Assembly (NCBI GenBank): GCA_029817715.1
Contig: JARUPY010000606.1
Span: forward strand, 1,302,001 to 1,366,000
Source: Melastoma dodecandrum
Lineage: Eukaryota > Streptophyta > Magnoliopsida > Myrtales > Melastomataceae
Direction of reading: 5' to 3'
Length of the DNA: 64,000 bases
In this document: piece by piece, positions 11,301-22,629 of the stretch
Layout: each line of letters starts with the position of its first letter
Position numbering within the stretch: position 1 is the stretch's first letter
The notes under the pieces: generated by a model
What the model was told of the DNA's origin: nothing
Databases searched by the model: none
What the model saw: the letters and a program-made list of their open reading frames with translations, nothing else
Translations under genes and position numbers: made by a program

Positions 11301-14300
11301 AAATGAAACCACCATAGGTTAACATTTACATTGAAAAAAAAAGAGATAACAAGTTTGAACACAAAAAGCGAAGTATAACTGCCAAATAATTTCCATGGAA
11401 ACATTACATGTATCATATTCAAACAAAACTATAGTAGTATGATGCAAATTATATCCACAATCATGGTATGCAATGGACACTGGCCCACACCAATTCATCA
11501 ACATTCCCAGTGTGCAGAGCACTCCAGGTAGGAGGGGGTGGATCTAAATACATGCAACCTGACAGGATAAAACTAGGATAAAATTAAATGGATTAGACAG
11601 AAATGGGACTAGCAGCTGCATACAACTTTAGATGGATAAATATAAAACACAAACACAATTAGAAGAAACTATGGATGAAAATGCAGAAATCAGTCCCCTG
11701 ATCCTCTTCATAAACATGACCAAGCCACAAATGCTCACGAATGTATATGAAAATGAAGGCCATGAATGCACAAAAATGCATAACACGGTGCAAGCCCTTG
11801 GGCACTCCAAGTCTTCAAACACATCCCTCCGGACCAATCAAGCATATAACAATTATGTACGAGGTGGACAACACTATACGAAACCCCCAACCACACTCCT
11901 CGGGATAACTGCACACAGCCCCATCTCATATCCTCATGCGACGTGCATCATCATCACATGACACATCCCATATATCAAGTCATCACAATCAGGGCTAATG
12001 TCATATAACATGCGTGTAAATGTATGTCATCATGGTATCCGAATGCCATCATAAATCACCTCACATTGGGCGGCCATTTTCTAAAAGTATAAGTGGTAAC
12101 TTGGCCCCCCGGTGAATATAACCAGTGTAGTTAAAGGCGCGTCTGAGGCGGCAAGGCGGGACAGGGTGCGATTGTTGCGCCCTAACCCACCTCAGGTGTG
12201 CGCCATCCCTAAAGGGGGGGGGGTCTATTAAGGCACTAAGGCGCAACCCTTATACACAGTCGGGGTCTATCCCCCTTTCCTCCTTCTCTTCCCTGCCGCC
12301 CTTCCTCCTCCCCCAAGGATTTCAGCCCGCACGTTTGGACCGCCTGTTCCTCCTCTTCTACGCTGCTCCTGCTCCTCCCCAGTCGAGCCAACCCTACTCC
12401 TCTCCGCCAATCTCTACCGATAGTGTTCTTGATCAGTTTGGTAGTTTGACTTGGACTTTGGCCTTGGTAGTAGATTTTGGGATAATTTATTAAAATTTTT
12501 GCTGGTAGAGTGTTCTTGATCATTTGCATTTGACAATGATGTTGCATTTTAGGATTATATTTGTAGAGTGTTCAGGATTATGTTCCGTTTTAGGATTATG
12601 TTGCATTTTCTACTGTCTGAGTGTTCTCATATTATAGCTTATGTAGTAGTTTTCTTGAAGCTCATATTTTTCCTTTATTTGTGTCTTAATCACAAAGGCA
12701 CGCCTTGAGCATTGTACCTTGCGCCTCGGGTGATTGGGAGAGAATGCACCTCGGGTGTCTTAACTACATTGAGTATATATAACATGCCCACTTTGTCACC
12801 ATCACACATCAATGAGAATAATGAGGAAAAATGATTTATTCATCACAGTCCACCTCTGATACAAGGACGGTCGTCGCTTCGCCTACACCTCAACCAACGT
12901 CGCCTACTGCAGGTCTCAACTTGCTTGTCATCGAGTAAGCGAGACGATGAAAGGAGGACCGAGCGATACGAATCTCATGCGATGAGCAACCCCAAGAGAC
13001 ACTATGATCTGATGGTTCGTCTGACAACTTGCAGCCCAAGGGTCGCGCTTGCTCCACTACCCCGCTCTACCAGCTTTTTAGATCTTGTCGGGAAAATTAA
13101 ATTTTTCCCTTCCTTATCTTTTGATCTTATCTATTCTTTCCCTTATCTTTTATTTCATTTCCTTTATTGTCTTTACTATGGACATCCTATATAGGCCCTT
13201 GCCTTATAATGATTGAACACAACTTTGATTCAAACTTTTTAAACCCGGGTTAGACTTCTGTCTTTCTATCTAAAAGAACCAGTGGAGGTGTGTCTGTATC
13301 CTCCGTGTTGTTCCTCGCCTTCGTTCTTGTTCACGGTGGTTTGTCTGTATCCGTGTGAAAGGCGAGTTCTATCCGAGTCTTCTTTCACGGTGGTGTATCT
13401 GTATTCATGGAGGTTGATCTCAACCTATCCTTTTCATACCCAGCCATTCAGCCATCTTGTTTCATTATCTACCCTTCCGACCATTCCCTCGTTACTCCAT
13501 TCCGCATCCTTAGTGACGTCACGCTTCGTTTTTTGTATTGAAATCATCTATTACTTTCAGTCTCCCCATCAACCTCCAGAGGTGCAAGACAGGTTCAAGG
13601 AATTATGACAGTAACTACAACTTGAAATAATCAGACTGCCAAAACTCCGTGTTTGACGAATGTGCCCAGCACATTCATGCGACTGATGACCCATGTCTTG
13701 CGACCATTCATGGGGAAATTCGTAGTTGCCTACTTCGACGACATTCTCATCTACAGCTGCAGTCCCAACGAGCATATTGAACACCTTCACATAGTGTTTT
13801 GCACACTTCGCGACGAAAAGCTATACGGGAATCTCAAGAATTGCGAGTTCTTCTAACCCAGTGTAGTATTCCTTCGTTTTGTAGTGTCAAGCAAACGGAT
13901 CAAGGTTGATGAAAGCAAGATCGAAGTGATTAAGGAGCGGCCAGTGCCAAGGAGTTTCCATGACGTTCGTAGCTTCCATGACTTAGCGTCGTTCTACAGG
14001 AGATTCATTCGAGGTTCCAGCTCGATTGCAGTCCTCTCACTACGTGTCTAAAAGGAGAAAAATTTGAGTGGATTTCAGCCGCACAAGCTAGTTTCGAGCG
14101 ACTGAAAGACAGTGTCTAAGCGAAGCACCCTTTCTCGCCTTACCTGACTTTGCGATGATGTTCGAAGTCGAATGCAATGCATCTGGAGTTGGAATAGGAG
14201 TGTTGATGTAGGAAGGGAGACCGATCGCTTACTTCTGCGAGAAGCTCAATGGTGCGAAACTCAATTACTCGACGTACGACAAGGAGTTCCTAGCTATCGT

Positions 14301-16787
14301 TCGAGTATTGGAGACGTGGAGCCACTACCTGCTGCCTAGAGAGTTCGTGCTACACACCGACCATGAAGCTCTCAAATACATAAATGGTCAGCACAAGCTT
14401 AGTCGGCGACATGCGAAGTGGGTCAAATTTCTTCAATCTTTTACCTTTATGCTCAAGCATAAACCCAGAGCGAAGAACGTAGTTGCGGATGCCCTTTCGA
14501 GGAAGATGGTTTTGCTGTCCGCAATGAAGACCAGGCTCATTGGTTTCGAGTACCTGAAGAATCTATTTATGGGCGACGAAGATTTTGGAGGAGTCTTCGC
14601 CCAATGCACCACCTAAGCGAATGATCGATTCCACCAGGTGAATGGATTTAACTTTCGCGATTCTAAGTTGTGCATTCTTAGGAGTTCGACGCGAGAGTTA
14701 CTCATTCGAGAAGTCCATGGAAGATGAATTGCCGGACATTTTGGAGGCAACAAGACATTGTCGAGCCTTCAGGAGAATTTCTATTGGCTTCAAATAGAGA
14801 AGCAAGTAAGGAGTCTTATCTCGAGATGTGCTATCTGCCACCAAGTGAAGAGTCGAGTCCAACCTCAAGGATTGTATACTCCACTTCTAGTTCCTAAGCG
14901 CCCTAGAAATATGTGAGTATGGATTTTGTGTTGGGACTACCCAAGACGAAGAGGAGAAAGGATTCGATCATAGTTGTGGTCGGTAGATTCTCGAAGATGA
15001 TGTCAGAAGACAGACGATGCAACCAACATAGCGGATTTAAATTTTCGAGAAGTGTTGATATTGCATGGAATACCTAAGTCGATCGTATCAGATCGTGACG
15101 TGAAGTTTCTAAGCTACTTTTGGAAGACGTTGTGGCACAAACTAGGAACTAAGCTCATCTTCAGCACATCGTACCATCCGCAGACCTACGGACAGACAAA
15201 GGTTGTTAATCGAACCATGACCGCAATTTTTTGAACTTTGGTGTCGAAGAACCAGAAGGATTGGGATAGCTTGCTCATGCTGAGTTTGTCTACATTTGGT
15301 GAATTTGGTGAATTTTCAAATGCAGATTGAGTAGAGTGTATCAACGGGTGATGGTGTGCCTGTATCCTCCGTGTTGTTCCTCACCCTTGTTCTTGTTCAC
15401 GGTGATGTGTCTGTATCCGCGTAACAGACAAGTTCTATCCGAGTCTTCTTTCACGGTGGTATATCTATATCCGTGGAGGTTGATCTCAACCTATCTTTTC
15501 ATATCCAGCCATTCAGCCAATCCGTTTCATTATCTACCCTTCCGATCATTCCCACGCCACTCCATTCTGCATCCTTAGTGAAGTCCCGCTTCATTTTTTG
15601 TATTGAAATCATCTATCGCTTGCCGTCCCCCCATCAACCTCCAGAGGTGCAAGACAGGTTCTAGGAATTATGACAGTAACTACCACTTGAAATAATCAGA
15701 CTGCCCACTAGAGTTGTTCTTGACAATACAACCGCCCAAGCATGAATTCGCTTTCTCTTTATCTTTTGCAACTTAATGCACAGAACCAGGGTATAAACAA
15801 CACGATTCTAATATGTGGACGGCAACAAATACCTTCGGAACTGCTTAAATATTTGTTGACAAACCAACAGCACCACAACAATCTATCTAAATACCTGAAA
15901 TGAATGACCCCATGTCCATTTACTAACTAACTTAATAAAGCAATTGATGGTCATCATGCTATACCCAAAACAGCAGTCCATCAGCTTAAACATCAGCAAC
16001 TTAGCACTCAAGAAATGAATAGAAGTGGTAGTTCAGATGCATCTAGCTTTTCACTCTTAAATTTCTGTCAACATTTTTCTACTTCGATGAATTTCACAGG
16101 GAAGAATTCTTTCCCTTTTTCGTCCAAATTATCGATTACCCAGAGGAAATCCATCAGTAAAAGATACGTGCATAAAGAGTGCATAAAGAAAGTACCAAGA
16201 ATTGCACATCTCCAAAAGTGTCCCCCGCCAAACAATGATGAAAGAATGGCTTAAATGAAAATCCAGCCTCGAACCCCATACGATTTTCAGAACCATTTAT
16301 AAAAAACACAGCAAACTCTCCACAAAGATCACACACCCAGAAAATACTGAAGCAATCAAAACAATCTCCGCCGAGAAATCAAAACAATTGCAGCAGCGAC
16401 AAAACTCACAGCCGGTTCAAGAACCCTAAATAAAAAAAGACCCATTTCGGTTGACAGGCTCCGATACACAAACCCGATCTCAGCAATCAATCCCAATGGA
16501 GCAGAGCACAAAACGGCTAAGGGAGGGAAGACTCACACTTTGAGGCGAATCCCCAAATCTTGGAGGTAAGTACAATAAGCCTTGCGGAGGAAGGACTCCT
16601 TCTTGAGGTCGATGCCGTCCCTTCTAGAAGGCGAGTTCTCCTCAATCTCCTTCCTCGACATGTACCACCTCCCTCCGCCACCTCCACCGCCGCCACCACC
16701 TACAGTCCCCTCGTCGTTGGCGTGCTGCTGTTGTCGGTGGGTGGAAGACGAAGACGACGGCTCTCCACCCACGACGTGGCCGGCCAT
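8360..16787 (-). CDS. CYCT1: Cyclin T1-type cyclin (CYCT1;4/CYCT1;5-like)
   Basis: Cyclin partner of CDK9/CDKC-type kinases in P-TEFb, which phosphorylates the RNA polymerase II C-terminal domain for elongation. Six coding exons join in frame with GT/AG borders: 16537-16787, 11209-11290, 10297-10431, 9880-10055, 9636-9787, 8360-9375; total 603 aa. A Gly tract at 30-39 precedes [10 protein letters not shown] and the first cyclin box (about 58-165, with VPQVTIATA and [13 protein letters not shown]); the second cyclin box is about 175-265 ([15 protein letters not shown]). The C-terminal half is charged and low in complexity, with a conserved [12 protein letters not shown] block (about 456-467) and a Arg/His-rich tail. 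First intron is 5.2 kb because transposon sequence sits in it. Plants have several T cyclins, so the exact member number is not assigned. Confidence 0.93.
12127..12767. mobile_element. Possible non-autonomous hAT-like element in CYCT1 intron
   Basis: Inverted termini 'gtagttaa' (12127-12134) and 'ttaactac' (12760-12767) bound about 640 bases whose ends are rich in GGCGC/GCGCC motifs. This layout resembles small dispersed plant DNA elements. No clear 8-bp target duplication was found, so the call is tentative. Confidence 0.3.
12857..13571 (+). repeat. LTR of a Ty3/gypsy element (copy 1 of family A)
   Basis: Begins TGATACAAGGAC and ends CCCCATCA, and is flanked on both sides by 'acctc' (12852-12856 and 13572-13576). 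It is homologous to the solo LTR at 42501-43245 (opposite strand) and to the truncated LTR at 15294-15636. The termini match those fixed by the target duplication of the solo LTR. It has a small internal deletion relative to that copy, near 13270. Confidence 0.75.
13653..15290 (+). pseudogene. Decayed Ty3/gypsy pol (RT, RNase H, integrase)
   Basis: Fragments of a polyprotein in pol order: reverse transcriptase with YFDDILIYS (about 13720-13755); RNase H about 14150-14520 ([30 protein letters not shown]); integrase zinc-binding part near 14735-14890 (CAICHQVK) and core near 15052-15234 (SDRDVKF, SYHPQT). Several stops and frameshifts interrupt it; gag, protease and the N-terminal RT are missing. 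The motifs look like a chromovirus, which is an inference. It lies in the first intron of the cyclin T gene, on the opposite strand. Confidence 0.85.
15294..15636 (+). repeat. 5'-truncated LTR (copy 2 of family A)
   Basis: Similar to the 3' half of the 12857-13571 LTR and also ends in CCATCA. It is followed by 'acctc' (15637-15641), matching the bases before copy 1, which fits the right-hand target duplication of the original insertion. Confidence 0.75.
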
Positions 16788-16869
16788 AGAAAAACGGTAA
16801 TCGGTATCCGACCCACGTTAGGGATGCGATGTGGGTGGCCGGGAAAGGGATAAAGATCGAAACTTTGGG

Positions 16870-16945
16870 TAGGGTTTGGGGGGTCGGCGATCCTCTCCTC
16901 GTTAGTTGTGGCTGGGGGCCAGCGGTCGTCACTTTTCTAGGGTTT
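16870..16945 (-). promoter_or_regulatory. Two telo-box motifs upstream of cyclin T
   Basis: AAACCCTA (TAGGGTTT on +) occurs at 16870-16877 and 16938-16945, about 85 and 150 bases upstream of the start codon. Telo-boxes near plant start sites are associated with translation and cell-cycle genes. The role here is inferred from position. Confidence 0.45.
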
Positions 16946-17677
16946 TCTCTTTTGGTTTTTTGTTCTATTCAGACTGATTTCCCCCTTCTGTCTCTCCTTG
17001 GGGAAGTTGATTCGACCCCGACCGCGGAATATAACAAATCAATTGCTATTAACGACTCATCCTTTCTCATTTCTTTAGTTCAAGGTTTATGGATGGCGAC
17101 GATACACTGTTTGGTTACACCGAGAGAATTTTCATGTCAAAGTATTGAATATGTGTCACGCTTTAACCAAATATGCTACAAATAATTATAAAATTAAGAT
17201 TTTTAAAGGCAAATTTCGAAAAATCGTTCTTTAAAAGTGTTGAATTTTAATAAAAAACTGTTTTCCGCCTTATTTTCCCTAAGTTTTGGGGTACAAGTGT
17301 CGAAAAACCATGAAAGATTTTGCAAATATTGATAAATTTTTTTACAATCGAAACAAAACTCCTGAATATCCCCCGGTTCTTCTTTTTCCTTTTCTCTAAT
17401 CCAATGACAATATATGAGGAAAACAAAAATGAGGCCCGACGTATCTAAAAATAAAATTGTATTAATTCTTTTGTACAATCAAAGTCGTCCTGATAGTTTT
17501 ATTTTAACCATTAACACATACGTCAAGGCATTCCAAGCGCACATAGCAACGACCACAATTAGGAACACAAAGTCAACACGGCAACGGCCAATATCGATAC
17601 AGGTTGATCGCCATTCCATACTTATTGTTACACAAGAGGAAGCCTTCAGTAACTTCAACATTACAATGTCAACTGAA

Positions 17678-19092
17678 TCATCCTTTCTTAGGCATGGCAG
17701 CAAGCCTGGTATACATCCTTGCCATGGATTGGTATCCTCTAACATCACCTGACCGGAGTAGGTTGCCTGCCGACACAGCGCCAAACACGTCAGCATATAT
17801 CATGGAGTGAAAGGGCGCACAGAAATTATGAGCGCAATCATATCAGCGATCCCGGGATGAAAACACAAACTGAATGTCACTATTACGAAACATAAGAGGC
17901 CATTGCGTCCCAGTCTTATTCTTACACTGGTTAAATTGAGGACCCCTCCACAGATTTCAAGAATCATAAGAGCTTGGAGGTTAAATTGCAGATTTCTATT
18001 CTATCACATTGAAAGCTGGTTATCTTTCTGCCTAGTTATATACACTGGATAACTTTCATACAGACCCAACCAAAATTTAAGTCCAAGCATGCAAGTCAGA
18101 TAGACAGGAAGTGGGAATCGCACCAGAGTCACAGTTGAGTGGGCTATCCGGTTCAGGATGGGCCATCAAAGCTATAATAGCCCGGCAAACAGATTGAAGT
18201 GTCCATGCAGGACTCCACGCATTCTTCAGAATATCAAGGCATATCTCCCCCGTCTGAGAAGCAAAGCAACAAATGTTGAACTGACAGAAAAGAGTTACAA
18301 TAAAACAACTCTGCCATATTGTTTAAGGTGCTACTCCTTTACTTCTTAGGCATAAGAGTAACCTCCTCTTTAAATAATGCCCACAACTGCAAAACAGGTT
18401 ACCAGTTTTTTTCATGGATGATTCCCAAAAATGCTGTCAGTATAACAACACTATATTCCCAGCCACCAAATATCATTCTAACACTTGGCATCCATTTAAA
18501 TCATCCAAGTCCCAGACAAAAACACAGTTGTAAATGTTTAACTGGATCGGCTTTCTTCAAAGAAGGACAAGAGATAAGCAAGCATACATACTTTAAAGTG
18601 CACATTAGGGTGAAATATCTTCGTCAAGAAAAAAGTGCACATTAGGGTGAAATATCTTCGTCAAGAAACGAACTTGAGGTGGTTGTAAGGGGTATTGCTC
18701 GGGTATAGCAAAGGCGAGCTGGAACACACCACCCTCGAAAGGGGTCTCTGAAGGCCCCTGAAGAAGAGCAGTCGACATCACTTTGAGCACAAAATCAGAC
18801 GCCACTGACCATTAGCCTATGTTAGACATCTCACCTTAATTAGGGCAGTCCATTTAAATATGTTTGAGTCATCGCAAACCAACTGAATATCAGGATCGGC
18901 TCCTTTCTCCCGCTGCACCTCCTTGTATTCCTTAAATAGCCTTGCCCGAGATGTCTTGACCAGAAAAACAAACACATTTAAAAAAAGAACACCACACTAT
19001 GTACCAATTTACAAATACTAACCCACCCTCTGATCACGCCGCGTTCAAGGTCACCAATTCAGTTAAACCACGATGAAAATTCGTACCTGCAT
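17678..19092 (-). CDS. PEX4: Peroxin-4 E2 ubiquitin-conjugating enzyme, frameshifted by a 37-bp duplication
   Basis: PEX4 is the membrane-anchored peroxisomal E2 that ubiquitinates the PEX5 receptor for recycling. Exons: 19087-19092 (Met-Gln only), 18835-18954, 18592-18757, 18124-18253, 17678-17766. Without the duplication these encode 157 aa, the known plant length. Seen: [13 protein letters not shown] at the N-terminus, the UBC core [21 protein letters not shown], the catalytic motif [13 protein letters not shown] (Cys90) in exon 4, and the tail RLAAMPKKG. Exon 3 contains an exact tandem duplication (18595-18631, 18632-18668). It adds 37 nt, shifts the frame and gives TAA at 18605-18607 after about 92 codons, before the catalytic Cys. 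All other exons and splice sites look intact. Either a recent null allele or an assembly error. Confidence 0.93.
18595..18668 (+). repeat. Exact 37-bp tandem duplication in PEX4 exon 3
   Basis: Two identical 37-base copies lie end to end. Removing one restores the PEX4 exon to 129 nt (43 codons, phase 0 on both sides). The length is not a multiple of three. Confidence 0.97.
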
Positions 19093-19796
19093 CCTATATA
19101 TGCGTATTTTGTAGCTCACTGTCCCAAAAATGAATCTCGGACAGATAACTGCATACCTTGAAAACAAATGGAAGCAAACCACAATCAGAAACAATAACAA
19201 TCTGCCACCTTAGAACAATACCCATGAAGAAATCTCCCGTACAAACAACTGAAGGCCGAAACCACAGTCCTGCTCCGCTCGTTAAGCAGAAACACCGCAC
19301 CAAAACCCCAAATCAAAAACCGAAAGAACTGGTCGATTTTGGGCATCTGACGAATCAGAATGAGGGTTCTATTCCGATTGATCATTTCAAGAAATAATCA
19401 CAACAAACTCGGAAAACCTGGGCTGTAATCCGAAAAGACCAAGCATAAACACGAAAGAAAAAAACACCAACACAGAAGGAGCGGCGAAGAGACAACAAAT
19501 ACAACCAAACACGATCTGGGTTCAATCAATTTCGATCCTTTCGACCCAAAAATCCAACAGGCAAGGCAAGGAGAAGAACATGATTACCTCAAAAGATTAG
19601 CCGAGCTTGTGGAATTAGGGAGGAAGGGGGCAACGAAGAAGAAGAGGAAAGAGAAAGAAAAAGAAGAAGAGAAGGAACGCGAAATGACGCATTTACCCCT
19701 ATCGATTTTGAGATTATTTGCCAAGATAAAGAAAAACCAAACCCAGACTAAAACCCTCTCCTTCCTCTCTCTCTTCCTGTCCCCCTCCGGACCGCC
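19093..19796. promoter_or_regulatory. Divergent intergenic region PEX4 / L25-like gene
   Basis: About 0.7 kb separates the two start codons, which point away from each other. On the minus strand, a GAG/GTAATC donor near 19583 and a gggacag acceptor near 19121 suggest an intron in the PEX4 leader. A purine-rich (GAA/GA) tract at 19628-19690 precedes the L25-like gene. Shared regulation is possible but not shown. Confidence 0.45.
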
Positions 19797-21572
19797 ATGC
19801 TCCTCCGCCGCGCCGCCGTCGTCGCCAGCAGGCATCTGTTCAACCGCAGCTACGCCCAATCGGCTGCTGCCCTAGCCCCCCTTGAGGAAGACCCATCCGT
19901 TCTCCCGGCCCTTGAGTACCTCGACGGGTTCCCGCGGCCGGACCCCAAGCACAACGAGACAATACTCGCGATACCGAGGTCGGCGTCGGGGACTAGCGCT
20001 TCGGAAAAGGAGAGGAAAGCGGGTAGGGTGCCAGCAATCGTGTTCGAACAGGAGGACGGGCAGCATGGTGGCAACAAGAGGCTGATCTCCGTTAGGACTA
20101 ACCAGATTAGGAAGCTGGTCAACCATCTCGGTCGGTCGTTCTTCCTTTCGAGGTTATTCGAGCTGGAGGTGCGTGAGGGTGGCTTCGATGTTGACGGCGA
20201 CGAGGGTTCCCGTTTCGTTGTGGAGAGGGTCAGGGTCTTGCCCAGGAAGGTAATGCCACCAAGTTCATTTCTTTAGCGGTCCTCTTGATCTAGGTTTGTG
20301 TGAGACGCCTGCGTTGGCCAGGTATGAGTTGTTTAGATATCGATTGGGGGCAGCATTTCTTGATATCACGCGTAAAATGCTAAAGGATTAGGCTGTAGCA
20401 TAGCTCGTGGAGAGGGAAGTAGCTTAACTTGGTGTCCGTTGAGTTAACTCACAGCAGTGACGAATTCACTTCCTTCTGGTCGTTGCAGAGGGTTATTAGG
20501 TTTGCCGCCCGGCTTATGGGCTTGGGTTACCATGAATATGTTGTTAGAACATTCCGCCATTTGTCATATTTTGTTGGGTCATGCTGGTTTGTGAAATCGG
20601 GTGACCATGAGTGCACCCCTGTTCTGTTCCCACTGTAATTTGGTCAGCAATCTTTTCCTTGTTTCTCTTCAGGACCGACATGTCCCTGGTTGGTTCTCTT
20701 TTTATAAATGTTGGACATTATTCTTTAGTTTGCTAGTAGTGACGTTTGATCGATTTCACGTGATTGATTTGGTTATTTCTTATTTTCTAATCATGTTCAT
20801 GATTTCTCTATTAAAAATATCTAAATGATTCGTTGCCTTTGTTTTCTAGCTTCATCTTCACTCGGCTACAGATGCACCGTTGAATGTGACCTTCTTAAGA
20901 GCCCCTTCACATGCGCTATTAAAGGTAGAAGTTCCTCTTGTGTATAGAGGTGAAGACGTTTCTCCTGGGCTAAGGAAAGGTATTTGGCTTTCATAAGTTC
21001 TTATCTTTGTTTTAGCCTTTTCTTTATTGTAATTACCAATCATTGCTCAGCAGAACAGGCGCCGAAGAAGGTTACCTAGTCAACGAGATTGGTTTATATG
21101 CAGATGCCCCACTGAACCCATTTAATTTGGGGCATGAAAAGTCATAAAGAACAGTGATCCATGTTCCTTTCATCTTCCAAAGCTTTTCTTTGAGGGTTTC
21201 TATTTGATTGCAGCCTCTCTGTCTCTGAATTGAGTCTCAGATTTTCCCTTTTGTTTAACCTTGTCATGTCAGGCTGGACTGTGGCATAGTGACACATTTT
21301 GATGTGTATTCATTTTATTTATGTGTTAAATAAGTGAAGTTGTAATTTCGACAGGGTCTTCTTTGAATACCATCAAGAGAACTGCCAAGTTCCTATGTCC
21401 AGCAGATATCGTTCCGCCATATATTGATGTGGATCTGAGCGAGTTAGATGTTGGCCAGAAGGTGGTGATGGGAGATCTCAAGGTTCATCCAGCTTTAAAG
21501 CTCCTTCAATCAAAGGATGAACCTGTTTGTAAGATCATGGGTGCCCGGGTGTCGGATCAGAGAAGAAAGTGA
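19797..21572 (+). CDS. Organellar (probably mitochondrial) bL25-family ribosomal protein
   Basis: Member of the ribosomal L25 / Gln-tRNA synthetase anticodon-binding-like family, which binds 5S rRNA in the large ribosomal subunit. Exons 19797-20249, 20850-20979, 21355-21572 join in frame to 266 aa. The Arg- and Ala-rich start with RSYAQS (about 1-25) looks like a mitochondrial presequence. A conserved block TNQIRKLVNHLGRSFFLSRL lies near 105-125 and ends exon 1 at VLPRK. Exons 2-3 hold the TL5/CTC-type C-terminal domain (APSHALLKVEVPLVYRGEDVSP, then CPADIVPPYIDVDLSEL and VGQKVVMGDLKVHP). The ATG at 19797 is the first in frame. The family is clear; mitochondrial location is inferred from the N-terminus. 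Confidence 0.88.
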
Positions 21573-22073
21573 GCTCTGCACAAGCTAAATCCTGCCTTCA
21601 GCCGGTAAGAGTTCCTTGTATGGCACTAAATGAGTCTGATTCAGTGACATGATAGGTGAGGCCATCTGGATTGTTCATTTTATAGGAAATCAATTGGCAA
21701 GTGTGGGGAAAAACGTGATTTTGGGTATTGTCTGGAGAAGTGACAGAAAAACGAGGAAGATGGCTGGTTCAGGATGATGTAGACATGGTTTGGTTTTATG
21801 TTCTTAGCAGCATAACCTTTTTGGATTATTACAATGTAGTAATAAAGTTGCCAGGTGGCTATGGTGGGTTAAGCGACCTTCAGCGCACCGGCCATTTGAA
21901 TACTAATTATAACCGTGTTAAAAAATAGAAAACTTCCACATAGCACTAGATGGAATCCATCGAATCAAAGCCCTAAATATATTTCCCCATCTTTCTTCCT
22001 CAAACCAAACCAATCTGACTGTATGAAAGAAGACCACCACGAGAAAGAAAATTAGGGAAGAGAACTGAGAGAT

Positions 22074-22169
22074 ATGGAGGTGGTGATAATGATTTCTCTA
22101 CCAATGATCCTCCTCTGTATTGGCCTCGGATTGGTTTGCTGTTTCCTCTGTCGGGCAAGAGGTAGGTGA
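22074..22169 (+). CDS. Possible 31-aa single-span membrane peptide, maybe 5' part of a longer gene
   Basis: An ATG opens a frame of mainly hydrophobic residues (MISLPMILLCIGLGLVCC) followed by a basic stop-transfer end (CRARGR) and TGA. The stop overlaps a good splice donor (GAG/GTAGGTGAG). In the next frame, directly after, a Pro-containing stretch (TDPQIFCVPLPLL) continues for about 30 codons, so the gene may be spliced or frameshifted there. A TATA-like sequence (aaatatattt) lies about 100 bases upstream, and a 10-codon upstream frame starts at 22023. I do not recognise it with certainty; it could be chance. Confidence 0.3.
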   Translation: MEVVIMISLPMILLCIGLGLVCCFLCRARGR

Positions 22170-22629
22170 GACAGCCACGGACCCTCAGATCTTCTGCGTC
22201 CCTTTGCCCCTTCTGATCACTGCCGAGCCTGGCCATCGTCATCCCCTTTTGCTTGTCCCAACTGTTGTCTGATCATGCCACGTCCTTATCTTGATCGGGC
22301 AAGCAGCATCCGGAAGTTTTGCAGCAAATCAGGTCACTTTTGGTTGAATTTGAATATGAAGTGAATATTTATACGCGAAGCTAATTTCATCTCGTTGAAT
22401 CTACCTCCTTTATTCGTCTTTTGCGTAGGCCAAATTCCCCATTTCATTATGATACGCAGTTATTCTCTTGAGCAGTGTAGATCTGGCATGTCTGCCTATG
22501 GAAAGCGCAGCACATATAGAACCATGATTTTGTTTAAGTTGATTGATTATGAATCACAGATTAGCCAATATTCGTAGAGTGTCAAGCGTCGGTGATATGT
22601 TACTTCATGTCAATTGAGCTAAGAGCCGC

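Noticed and set aside
18597..18668. Idea that splicing removes the extra PEX4 copy
   Set aside because: The only GT...AG pair inside the first copy would make an intron of under 30 bases, too short for plants, so it would not restore the frame naturally.
20429..20828. Two short plus-strand frames inside the L25-like gene
   Set aside because: They lie wholly within intron 1 and have no motif.
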